Below are positions 37,070 to 45,188 of a DNA stretch of 64,000 nucleotides, piece after piece; positions within the stretch are counted from its first letter, which is position 1, and every line of letters starts with the position of its first letter. The notes under the pieces were generated by a model. It ran no database searches and had not been told where the DNA came from. It saw only the letters and a list, made by a program, of their open reading frames with translations. The position numbers and the translations under genes are program-made. Source of the stretch: SMWC01 sp964466315 (GTDB taxonomy: Bacteria > Pseudomonadota > Gammaproteobacteria > Steroidobacterales > Rariloculaceae). The stretch is from contig CAYXNS010000002.1 in the NCBI GenBank assembly GCA_964466315.1, forward strand, positions 62,001 through 126,000. The letters are read 5' to 3'.

Positions 37070-38131
37070 ATGCACATGAACTTTCCATGCCCGTTACGAC
37101 TTGCCGTGTTGATCCTGTTCGCCTGGACTATCGTGCCCGACGCTCACTCGGAGAGCAGGATGTTCCACAGTCCGACCCACCAGGGCTACCGTCTCGACTA
37201 CCGCAAGGGCTCCGGCCGCGAATGCGGGGAGCGCGTAGCGACGGAATGGTGTGTGGCTTGGGGATTATGAGTTCGCCAGCGACTGGGCATCGACCGGGAC
37301 ATCGGAGATCTACAGCCGACGATTCGTCTGGACAGCAGCAACGTCTGCCACGACGGTCAATGTGACGGCCTTACAACGATAACCTGCGGACACGAGGCGC
37401 ACGCCTTCACCATTCCGAATTTCGGTGCCGGTAGTACGTGGTCGACCGTCTTTACACTCGGCCGGCGTCAGGTCGTGCCTACCGTAACCCGAAGCGAGGT
37501 ACAGCTGGCCGTGCCCGGCTGCAGCCAGTTCGAGCCGGGTGTGCTGTTGTGTCAGTCGAGTTCCTACTATGAGCACTGCCGGTCCCTGTTGCGCGACGGA
37601 TATGCGCTCGGCTGTCGCGTAGAACTCGACCTCGACGGCGCCGTACCCGATCTGTGCGAAGCGCCCGCTGGAACCTACGAACTCTCTTTGCATGGTCGCG
37701 CATCGATAGCCGTGGATCGGAGCACGCGCGGAGAGGGACGGATCCGAGGAGCAACCCGCTACCGTCTGAGTTTCACGATTCCGGACCACAGTGTGGGTAC
37801 GGAAGCCTGCCTGCAGCGCGATCGATATGAATATCGTCAGACGGGACCCGATGCGGGCTTGTCCAAAATCTTTCTGGCCGACGATTGCGACGAGCCGCTC
37901 GAAGGCCAGTTCTCCCCTCATGACGACGATCTCCTGTATGCCTACGATCTCTGTGAGTCCCGAGGTGCATGGGGTAAGGAACTCGAGGGAACGACAGATT
38001 TGATCGTCGCCGCGATCTTCCATTTCTTTTCGGCGACGGTATCGTCCAACGATCCGGATCCGAGAGGCTCTCGCACTGTCTCCCCTTATCTCGCTATCGG
38101 CGCCCCGCCGGAAATCGACTGTCGCGACTAA
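37070..38131 (+). pseudogene. secreted Cys-rich protein of unknown function, interrupted by compensating frameshifts
   Basis: A signal peptide (LRLAVLILFAWTIVPDAHSES) starts at the ATG at 37070. The frame reaches WCVAWGL and stops at 37268, yet the same frame downstream reads IDRDIGDLQPTIRLDSSNVC and stays open to 38131. Between them the other frame reads YEFASDW. Removing one G from GGGG at 37260-37263 and adding one G to GGG at 37285-37287 gives a continuous ~353-aa protein (WDYEFASDWGIDRDIGD). It has about 14 cysteines, suggesting disulfides in the periplasm or outside. The family is not recognised; sequencing error is likely. Confidence 0.65.
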
Positions 38132-38259
38132 TTGCGTTCTACGCGCGAGGTCATAGCGTGCGGACATTTTGCTTGCGAAAACTGCAGCCTGTGTTAAGAA
38201 GGGCTCCATAAGCTTTCGAGATCCCCATTTTTCGAAATCCTCCGGAGGCCCGATGCGTT

Positions 38260-39117
38260 ATGCGGGTAAGGTTCTATATCATGGTGGGTGCGCTGCTGTT
38301 CTCTACGGGCGGTGTCGCCATCAAGTCCGCGACGCTGACCGGCTGGCAGCTCTCATGCTTTCGTAGTCTCACTGCGGCAATCGCGATACTCATCTTTCTC
38401 CCGGTCGCACGACGCGGATGGACGTGGTGTTCTCTCGTTGTCGCGATTCCATACGCGGCGACATTCACGTTGTTTACGCTCGCGAACACATATACGACGG
38501 CTGCCAACGCGATCTTTCTCCAAGCGACGGCGCCTTTATACATTCTTCTTCTGGGACCCCTGTTGCTCCGCGAACATATACGATGGCGGGATCTCGGTTT
38601 CATGGTGGCGCTCTTGGCCGGTCTCGCTCTGATCTTCACCTCGACCCGCGAAGCGACCGTGATCGCGGCCGATCCGGAGTTCGGAGATCTGCTCGCGCTC
38701 GGCGCCGGGTTTTCGTGGGCATTCACCGTCGTCGGGCTACGATGGATCGCCGTGCGTGCAACTCATCACGAGGACAAGCCCGAGGCCGCGATCGTGGCCG
38801 GCTGTTTCGTAGCATCGATCATCGCCGCGCCATTCGCGTTTCCGGTCGAGAACGCGAACGTGGGGAACTGGCTCATTGTTGCCTATCTCGGGGTCTTTCA
38901 AATCGGCTTGGCCTATGTCTTTATCGCCAAGGGTATTCGCAGTCTGCCCGCGCTCGAGATCTCGTTGCTACTGCTCGTCGAGCCTGTGTTTTCGCCAATC
39001 TGGGTATGGTTGTTGCTCGGGGAGTCACCCGCCGGGCTGGCCATCTCCGGCGGGGCGATCGTCATCGGTGCGACGGTCGTGCACGCGATTCGGAAAGGTG
39101 ATCCCGTGACCGCCTAA
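38260..39117 (+). CDS. EamA/DMT-family transporter
   Basis: 285 aa with ten predicted membrane helices arranged as two EamA repeats; the second repeat carries the characteristic VFQIGLAYVFIAKGIRSLPALEISLLLLVEPVFSPIW region. These inner membrane proteins export amino acids or other metabolites; the substrate is unknown. The start at 38260 lies 13 bases beyond a GGAGG, slightly far; an out-of-frame ATG at 38253 lies closer to it. Confidence 0.88.
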   Translation: MRVRFYIMVGALLFSTGGVAIKSATLTGWQLSCFRSLTAAIAILIFLPVARRGWTWCSLVVAIPYAATFTLFTLANTYTTAANAIFLQATAPLYILLLGPLLLREHIRWRDLGFMVALLAGLALIFTSTREATVIAADPEFGDLLALGAGFSWAFTVVGLRWIAVRATHHEDKPEAAIVAGCFVASIIAAPFAFPVENANVGNWLIVAYLGVFQIGLAYVFIAKGIRSLPALEISLLLLVEPVFSPIWVWLLLGESPAGLAISGGAIVIGATVVHAIRKGDPVTA

Positions 39118-39183
39118 CCGCGGCCCCTTCCCCCCGGCGCCTTTTTTTCGAAGCGGCCGCCTGGCCGCGATGTTCGTTCATTC

Positions 39184-39674
39184 CTACACCGCCTCTTCCA
39201 GATTCAAGCGTTGATGCCATTCCGCGATCGACTCCTCCGGATAACCCTCGAACCGTTGGTCGTCCGCGTCGGCACGAACCTCTACCCAGGAGGCCTTGGA
39301 ACCGAGCATGAGGTGCATTCGCTCGGGTGGTACGGGCAGTGGGCTGTCGATGGCTGACGCAAAGGGATGAATGAGTTCCGGCCAATTCAGTGACCATACC
39401 CACGGGGCTGTACCGCAACGGCGGCAGAAATTGCGGTCACAATGGCTCGTTGCGACTCCCCGGTGACTTCGTCGTGCCGTTCGACTCGGTAGGCGGTGAT
39501 CGAGTCACGGCCGGTGGCCTCGAGCGTCTCGGAGTCTCCGCCTAGATTGATAACGAAACCGCCGCCGGCCGTCTTGCGGCAGATCGAGCAATAACACAGA
39601 TTGAATGGTTGAGGATGAGCCGAGTGAACTGAAAACCGGACCGCACCGCAGTGACAAGAACCTTCGAGCAACAT
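39184..39674 (-). pseudogene. GFA-family (Mss4-like zinc fold) protein, frameshifted
   Basis: From the ATG at 39674 the frame gives MLLEGSCHCGAVRF and CYCSICRKTAGGG, the first zinc-ligand cysteines of the GFA (formaldehyde-activating-like) family. After DEVTG the frame shifts; another frame continues with SHCDRNFCRRCGTAPWVWS, supplying the last CxxC, and runs to a stop at 39184. Adding one C to CCCC at 39458-39461 restores a 163-aa protein of normal family length. It is either a recent frameshift or a sequencing error. The biochemical function of most GFA proteins is unknown. Confidence 0.75.
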
Positions 39675-39726
39675 AGCCAATCTCCTGATCGCTTCAAAAA
39701 GGGCCCGGGCCCGAGTAGAAGAAAAC

Positions 39727-39803
39727 AAGGGGCCGTGTCCCTTTTTACGTCAGAGTCACGAGAAACGACAACCAGCGCAGAAAAAGGGAAACGGTCCCTT
39801 TTT
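39727..39803. repeat. REP-like element with strong terminator-like hairpin
   Basis: The left arm GGGGCCGTGTCCCTTTTT (39730-39747) is inversely related to the right part. The right part contains a perfect nine-base stem AAAAAGGGA/TCCCTTTTT with loop AACGG (39781-39803). The hairpin flanked by A and T runs looks like a bidirectional intrinsic terminator. It lies between the GFA-like gene and the cystathionine synthase/lyase gene, whose divergent promoters must sit close by. Confidence 0.65.
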
Positions 39804-39856
39804 AGCTGGTCTTTCCGGTATTATCCCCGGCCACCTTGTGTTGTTGGAGAGAGCCG

Positions 39857-41008
39857 ATGGGCTTCAGCACGAAACAGATTCATGCGGGGGTGATCCCGGA
39901 TCCCGAGACGGGGGCCATACTCACACCTGTCCATCAGAGCACGACGTTTGTCCAGGACTCCGTGGATGAGTATCTCGCCAAAGGCTACTCCTATTCGAGA
40001 AGCGCCAACCCGACCGTTCGGGCGCTCGAGCGAAAGCTCGCAATTCTCGAGGACGGCTTCGATTGCACCTGCTATTCGACGGGTATGGCGGCCATTCAGG
40101 CGGTCATACAGGCTACGCTGAGCGCCGGCGATCATGCCGTGGTCTCGGACGTCGCCTACGGTGGTACGTATCGTCTCTGCACGAAGATCTATCAACGCTA
40201 CGGTGTGGAGTTCTCATTCGTGAATACCGCAAGCGCAGAAGCCGTCGAGATGGCTGTCAAAGACAATACGCGCTTGATTCTCACTGAAACTCCGGCGAAT
40301 CCAACCTTGAAGCTCACAGACATCGAGGCCGTCTCGGCAATCTCCAAGTCGCGCGGGATTCCCCACGCCGTGGACAATACTTTTTTGACGCCGTTTTATC
40401 AGCGCCCGCTGGAACTGGGTGCCGATATCTCGATCCACAGTACGACGAAGTATGTCGATGGCCATAACGCGACCGTCGGCGGGGCCGTCATCACTAAGAC
40501 CGAGCTGCTCGATGAGTCGATTCGCTTCGTGCAGAATTCGAGCGGCGTGATCATGTCTCCATGGGTGGCCTGGCTCACACTGCAGGGAGCTAAGACGCTG
40601 TCCATCAGAATGGAACACCAGACTGCTAACGCGCAGGCTGTTGCCGAGTACCTGGAAGCACACACAAAGGTGTCGAAAGTGGCCTATCCGGGCCTGCCGT
40701 CTTTCGAGCAGCACGAGCTGGCCAAGTCACAGGCGAGCGGCTTCGGTGCGATGCTCTGGTTCGAAGTCGAGGGCGGTGTCGAAGCTGGCAAACATCTCAT
40801 GGATTCCGTCGAACTCTGTACATTGGCCGAGAATCTCGGTTCGGTAGAGACATTGATCACGCACCCCGTAACCATGACTCATGCCGACGTCGAGGAGGCA
40901 GAACGCCAGCGCGTCGGTATTACCGACGGGCTCGTACGATTGTCGGTCGGTCTTGAGGACGCGGAGGATGTGATCGAGGATCTGGAGAAGGCGCTGGACA
41001 AGGTGTGA
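39857..41008 (+). CDS. cystathionine gamma-synthase/gamma-lyase-type PLP enzyme
   Basis: 383 aa from the ATG at 39857, preceded by GGAGAG. It is a Cys/Met metabolism PLP enzyme: YSYSRSANPTVRALE (phosphate-binding Tyr/Arg), STGMAAIQAV, VAYGGTYR, ETPANPTL, DNTFLTPFYQRPLELGAD and the PLP Lys in HSTTKYVDGHN. It performs gamma-replacement or elimination in transsulfuration; MetB versus gamma-lyase cannot be fixed by eye. The nearby ahcY (homocysteine) and cysteine synthase genes fit sulfur amino acid metabolism. Confidence 0.9.
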   Translation: MGFSTKQIHAGVIPDPETGAILTPVHQSTTFVQDSVDEYLAKGYSYSRSANPTVRALERKLAILEDGFDCTCYSTGMAAIQAVIQATLSAGDHAVVSDVAYGGTYRLCTKIYQRYGVEFSFVNTASAEAVEMAVKDNTRLILTETPANPTLKLTDIEAVSAISKSRGIPHAVDNTFLTPFYQRPLELGADISIHSTTKYVDGHNATVGGAVITKTELLDESIRFVQNSSGVIMSPWVAWLTLQGAKTLSIRMEHQTANAQAVAEYLEAHTKVSKVAYPGLPSFEQHELAKSQASGFGAMLWFEVEGGVEAGKHLMDSVELCTLAENLGSVETLITHPVTMTHADVEEAERQRVGITDGLVRLSVGLEDAEDVIEDLEKALDKV

Positions 41009-41016
41009 TCCGTTAG

Positions 41017-41829
41017 ATGCTGCGAGTCACGCAGATTAATATATTCCCGATCAAGGCCTGCCGCGGCTATTCGGTCGAGAAGACCGCCCTAGAGACGCGT
41101 GGATTTGAGGGCGACCGCCGCTACCTCGTGGTGAACGAACACGGGGTGTTCTTGACCCAGCGCACGCATCCGCAGATGGCTCTGATTCGGCTGCGCCCGG
41201 CCGATGACGGCTATCTCGTCGAGGCGCCCGACAAGATACCGTGGCGCCTACCGCGGGCGCTCACCTCCGGGGACTCGCGCCGTGTCACGATCTGGAGGGA
41301 CGAAGTCGACGCGATACTGGCGCCTGGCGACATGAATGCGTGGTTCTCCGGTGTCATTGGTATTCCCTGCCAGCTTGTTTATATGAATAATCCGTGTAGC
41401 CGTGGGGTCAAATCTGGTTACGGTCGCGCGGAAGATGACTTAAGCTTTGCGGACGGTGCACCGGTCATGCTGATTTCCGTGGAATCTCTGGGCACGCTCA
41501 ATCAACGATTGGAAAAGCCCGTCGAGATGGAGCGATTCCGGCCGAATCTGGTCGTGACCACGGGCGCGGCATTTGCAGAGGACAGCTGGAAGCAGATCCG
41601 AATAAATGAGACGGAATTCGAAGTGGCCTGGCCATGCAGTCGTTGCACCGTTCCGACCGTGGATCTCGCCTCCGGGAAGAGGGATCGGCACGGGGAACCA
41701 CTACGGACACTCAGGGAGTTCCGTAGCGGCCCGGGTGGCGTGACGTTTGGACAGAATCTCATACCTCGCCGCTTAGGGCGGGTGACGGTCGGAGATTCGA
41801 TTGAGATAGTTGAGAGCGCGGAGCCATGA
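41017..41829 (+). CDS. MOSC-domain protein, YcbX-like
   Basis: 270 aa. An N-terminal MOSC_N beta-barrel (LRVTQINIFPIKACRGYSVE, GFEGDRRYLVVNE) precedes a C-terminal MOSC domain with the conserved cysteine (RPNLVVTTG, WPCSRCTVPTVD, FGQNLIP). MOSC proteins handle molybdenum cofactor or its sulfur in reductases of N-hydroxylated compounds. The E. coli YcbX ferredoxin tail is absent. It is flanked by two PLP transsulfuration enzymes; its last bases overlap the next ATG (ATGA). Confidence 0.88.
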   Translation: MLRVTQINIFPIKACRGYSVEKTALETRGFEGDRRYLVVNEHGVFLTQRTHPQMALIRLRPADDGYLVEAPDKIPWRLPRALTSGDSRRVTIWRDEVDAILAPGDMNAWFSGVIGIPCQLVYMNNPCSRGVKSGYGRAEDDLSFADGAPVMLISVESLGTLNQRLEKPVEMERFRPNLVVTTGAAFAEDSWKQIRINETEFEVAWPCSRCTVPTVDLASGKRDRHGEPLRTLREFRSGPGGVTFGQNLIPRRLGRVTVGDSIEIVESAEP

Positions 41830-42995
41830 AGAAAGAGACTCGAGTAACCCACCAGCCTAAGATAGATCTGCCCGAGGGCAATGAGTCTCTGGTCCGCCCC
41901 GTCTATCGCTCGGTGAAATTTACGTTCCCGACCATCGAGTCGGCGTTGACCGCCGAGGCGCGCCGCGAGGGCTTCGACTATACGCGCGATGCGAATCCCA
42001 CGACGCGGCAACTCGAGCGGCTTTCGGCGGAACTCCAGAGTCGGGACGATGCAGTGTGTGTCGCCTCCGGTATGGCTGCCGTATGGCTTTCCGTCGTGGC
42101 GAATATCGAGGCCGGCGACCGGATGGTTTTCTTTCTCGAGGGTTACCGGCCGATACGGACGATGGCACGCGAGCGGTTCAAGCGTTTCGGCGTCGATTTC
42201 TCGATGCTGAGCGTGCACGATCATGCCGCCATCGAAGAAACATTCGCAGCCGAGGAGACGAAACTCCTGGTCTTCGAGGCGCCCACGAACCCGATGTTGC
42301 AGGTGCCAGATCTTGCAGTCATCGTCGCGCTGGCAAGGCAATACGACGTCACGACTGTTCTCGATAACACGTTCGGTGGTCTGCACAATCATGGCGACTA
42401 CGAGATCGATTACTATGTTCACAGCCTGACCAAGTATGCGAGCGGCCACGGTGACGTAATGGGCGGTGCCGTGATCACGAACCAGGCGAATATCGGAAAA
42501 CTCAAGCCGTGGGCGACGAACATGGGCGCCACGTTGGATCCGGGCGCGGCGTTCATGATCCTGCGTGGTTTGCAGACCTACTACCTGCGTTATCGCCGCC
42601 ACTCCGAGACGGCGTTGGCGCTAGCCGAGTTTCTGAAGGGTAATGCGCGCGTCAAACGCGTTTTCTATCCGGGGCTTCCGAACGACCCGGGATACACTCT
42701 GGCAAAGCAGCAGATGAGCGATTGTGGCGGCGTATTGAGCTTCGAACTCGACGCGGATCGGGCGCGGACATGGGCGTTCATCGACTCGCTGGAATTGTTC
42801 TTAACGACATCGAGTGTAGGCTCCACCGAGTCTCTGGTAGCGCCGGTACAGCTTTATTTCGCACGCGACCTCACAGTGGAAGAGTCGGCGCGAGCCGGGA
42901 TCAATGAGAATACCGTGCGTTTGTCGGTTGGTCTGGAGCACCCTGACGACCTCATTGCCGATATCAGTCAGGCGTTCGACAAGGCCTTCGGCTAA
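41826..42995 (+). CDS. second Cys/Met-metabolism PLP enzyme, divergent
   Basis: 389 aa with the same fold as the enzyme at 39857: YTRDANPTTRQLE, VASGMAAVWLSV, FEAPTNPML, DNTFGGL and the PLP Lys in HSLTKYASGHGD. The usual YGGTY segment that stacks on PLP is FFLEGYRPIRTM, and TTSSVGSTESLVAP replaces the common LGGVESL. A different gamma-substituent specificity is likely (e.g. an O-acylhomoserine or methionine lyase-type reaction). Translationally coupled to the MOSC gene. Confidence 0.85.
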   Translation: MKKETRVTHQPKIDLPEGNESLVRPVYRSVKFTFPTIESALTAEARREGFDYTRDANPTTRQLERLSAELQSRDDAVCVASGMAAVWLSVVANIEAGDRMVFFLEGYRPIRTMARERFKRFGVDFSMLSVHDHAAIEETFAAEETKLLVFEAPTNPMLQVPDLAVIVALARQYDVTTVLDNTFGGLHNHGDYEIDYYVHSLTKYASGHGDVMGGAVITNQANIGKLKPWATNMGATLDPGAAFMILRGLQTYYLRYRRHSETALALAEFLKGNARVKRVFYPGLPNDPGYTLAKQQMSDCGGVLSFELDADRARTWAFIDSLELFLTTSSVGSTESLVAPVQLYFARDLTVEESARAGINENTVRLSVGLEHPDDLIADISQAFDKAFG

Positions 42996-43064
42996 CGCGG
43001 TGCGCTCACGCTGTACGCCTTATATTCCGGTGCGACGGGCGGTTAGCCACCGCTGCAAGCGCCG

Positions 43065-43155
43065 CTAATCGACGATCTCTGCGATCTCGAAATGGAGGCC
43101 TTCTGGGCCTTCGAAGGACATCAAATCGGAGCCAGACAGTTCCCGGCAGCAGCAC
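43065..43155 (-). pseudogene. C-terminal remnant of a VOC/glyoxalase-family protein
   Basis: About 25 minus-strand codons before the TAG at 43065 read LSGSDLMSFEGPEGLHFEIAE and end in IVD. The FxGPEGLHFEIAE pattern is typical of the last strand of vicinal-oxygen-chelate proteins, including the metal-ligand Glu. No other part of a VOC domain is visible upstream, so this is a short remnant in the intergenic region. Confidence 0.45.
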
Positions 43156-43197
43156 AGCACCCAGCGTCAAGAAGACGAGCTTCGATCGCGCCCCGAC

Positions 43198-44196
43198 TCA
43201 TTCTTCATACCAACTCCCATTTTCGTTTTTCTTCATCCAAAGATAGCTATACCAATAATAGACGCCGCTCTCAGATACGGAGGGCGCCGTGCAGTTGAAT
43301 TTCGTCCTGCCAATACCCAACGGTTGCCGCGGGCGGACGACGACCTCATCGAAGTCCGCGCTGTTCCAGGTCAGATCCATCGCGCCTTGTGCGGTCGCAT
43401 AGCACGCTAGATCCGCAGCGCGAAAATCCCCCGGCAGAATTTCGAGCCGCAGTGCAGGCTGTGACTCCTCAGCATCGAGTATATGACGCTCTCGTCCTGC
43501 GACGTGGGTCGGTAGTGCACGAGCGTGGACGCGCAATGCGAAATCGTCGAGCTCATCGTAGCCGCTGGCTACCGGGAATCTCGGTACCGCGAAGAGATCG
43601 GACTGTGGGCCTGCCGCGCCGGAATGCTGCCCCAGTGCGAATAGATCGAGATCCGCCACCGTCTCCTTGATGGCCGTGTCGTACTCACCGTACGGATACG
43701 CCAGCACGGGGATTGCTGCCGCACCGATTTCGCTCGCGATTCGCTGCCCGGCCTCCACGATCTCGCCGCGAACGCGCTGTTGCCACTCGCGCTCGGACTC
43801 ACCGGCCATGCGGCGGATGAGATGCGGATGGGTTCGTGTATGGTTGCCGACCGTAGCTCCGTTCTCGACCAGTCTTCGAATCTGGTCCCAGTCGAGGAAA
43901 CTGCCGTAGTCCTGATCGGCGTAGTCCGTCGTCACGAATACCGTGAACGGCCAGCCTCGCTGACGAAGTAGCGGCAGAGCGTTATCGAGCACCGACACAT
44001 ATCCGTCATCGAATGTCAGGACGATGGTTTTCTCGGCCAGCACAGCACCGTCTCGGAGCGCTTCGAGGACTTCGAGCAGTGGCCGAACTATGAATTCTTC
44101 CTGCTCCAGATAATCGAGATGGGTCGCGAACCGCTTCGGCGTGATACTGGTCGACGGCGGTGCCGCGCTATCGACGTGGTGATACATGAGGATCAC
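43198..44196 (-). CDS. exported polysaccharide deacetylase (NodB domain)
   Basis: 332 aa from the ATG at 44196, but the frame is open ~30 codons upstream and reads LLILLLVALGGACVSERP, a plausible signal peptide with no ATG, GTG or TTG before it; the true start is unclear. The NodB domain is complete: MYHHVD, LTFDDGY (metal and base Asp pair), HTRTHPHL (metal His) and AYPYGEYD. The last ~90 residues are a beta-rich extension. It probably de-N-acetylates an envelope or exopolysaccharide. It follows the Bax-like glucosaminidase gene, suggesting joint cell wall action. Confidence 0.85.
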   Translation of the reverse strand: MILMYHHVDSAAPPSTSITPKRFATHLDYLEQEEFIVRPLLEVLEALRDGAVLAEKTIVLTFDDGYVSVLDNALPLLRQRGWPFTVFVTTDYADQDYGSFLDWDQIRRLVENGATVGNHTRTHPHLIRRMAGESEREWQQRVRGEIVEAGQRIASEIGAAAIPVLAYPYGEYDTAIKETVADLDLFALGQHSGAAGPQSDLFAVPRFPVASGYDELDDFALRVHARALPTHVAGRERHILDAEESQPALRLEILPGDFRAADLACYATAQGAMDLTWNSADFDEVVVRPRQPLGIGRTKFNCTAPSVSESGVYYWYSYLWMKKNENGSWYEE

Positions 44197-44278
44197 GGCG
44201 CTGTCGGCGGCGCCAGCCGGCCGCTCGGATACGCAGGCGCCGCCGAGTGCTACCAGCAGGAGTATTAGAAGGTGCCGG

Positions 44279-45076
44279 CTAATCGCCCGGCTCCAACGAG
44301 TTTTGCAGAATCATCGCCTTGATCTCGGCAATGTACGCATCACCGCGCTCGGAGTAATCAATGAGACCGTCAGCTAGGACCGTTCCTGCCAGCGTGGCAT
44401 TAGCGTTCCGGAGTGATTGACGCATTCGCCGAAAATCGGCGTACTGCGGATGCGTATTGAGATTACGCACATAGCTCGCGACTGATGCGTCGACCGAGCT
44501 GAATTTTGCGACGCCGAATCCGGCATCGGGCTGAACGCCCGTTGGCGCGATGCCGCAGCCATCGGAGTAGCAGCGCTGCCCGAAGAGATTATTTCCCTGC
44601 AGAGCGAATCGTGAAGTTCCCCAGCCGGACTCCTTGGCCGCTTGTACGAGTATGAGCGACCGTGGGACAATGTCCACGCGTTGCCGCAAGGTGGGCAGCA
44701 CTTCGGTCGCGATATCGGCGTCCTCCGTGTCTACCTCGTAGTACGCCGCAATCCGGTTGAGTTTACGGCGCGCCAGCCATGAGACGTTTTCACCGGAGGC
44801 AACTCGGTCCTCGAGTTCCGTGATGAATGCGCGTTCCTCACTCACGTCGGCGCTGACATCAGCAACGATTGGATCGAGGAACGCGAAAAATTCTGCTTTG
44901 CGCACCTGGGTCTCGAGAGGCTGGAAGTCCGGTAATTGATCGCCGCTGATCTGCGGCAGGAACACGAAAACTGTAAGTGGGCCTATGGTGCACAACAAAA
45001 TCACCAGGCCTCCGATCGTGACGGTCCGTGTACCGGCCGTGATCGTTATTCGTTCTTCTAATCGACCAAACTGCAT
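44279..45076 (-). CDS. Bax-like protein with glucosaminidase domain
   Basis: 265 aa. One N-terminal membrane helix (~20-42, GGLVILLCTIGPLTVFVFLP) is followed by a linker and a GH73-type glucosaminidase domain: LILVQAAKESGWGTSRFALQGNNLFGQRC has the catalytic Glu, then YVRNLNTHPQYADFR. E. coli Bax has the same layout. It probably cleaves peptidoglycan glycan strands in the periplasm. Confidence 0.87.
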   Translation of the reverse strand: MQFGRLEERITITAGTRTVTIGGLVILLCTIGPLTVFVFLPQISGDQLPDFQPLETQVRKAEFFAFLDPIVADVSADVSEERAFITELEDRVASGENVSWLARRKLNRIAAYYEVDTEDADIATEVLPTLRQRVDIVPRSLILVQAAKESGWGTSRFALQGNNLFGQRCYSDGCGIAPTGVQPDAGFGVAKFSSVDASVASYVRNLNTHPQYADFRRMRQSLRNANATLAGTVLADGLIDYSERGDAYIAEIKAMILQNSLEPGD

Positions 45077-45188
45077 GTGACTACCAGTTACGATCGTTGC
45101 CGTAATTTTACACGGGATAGCCGCTACGCTGGGGAAATAAGTGAAATAGGAGGTCTGCGGGTGAAAAGCGTCGGCCGAGGATCGCGTA

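Noticed and set aside
39118..39183. Intrinsic terminator after the EamA gene
   Set aside because: GGCGCC followed by seven Ts and a nearby GCGGCC/GGCCGC hairpin are suggestive, but no single stem is directly followed by the T run.
39062..39418. Separate minus-strand gene beside the GFA-like gene
   Set aside because: It is a wrong-frame reading of the frameshifted GFA C-terminus and the end of the EamA gene.
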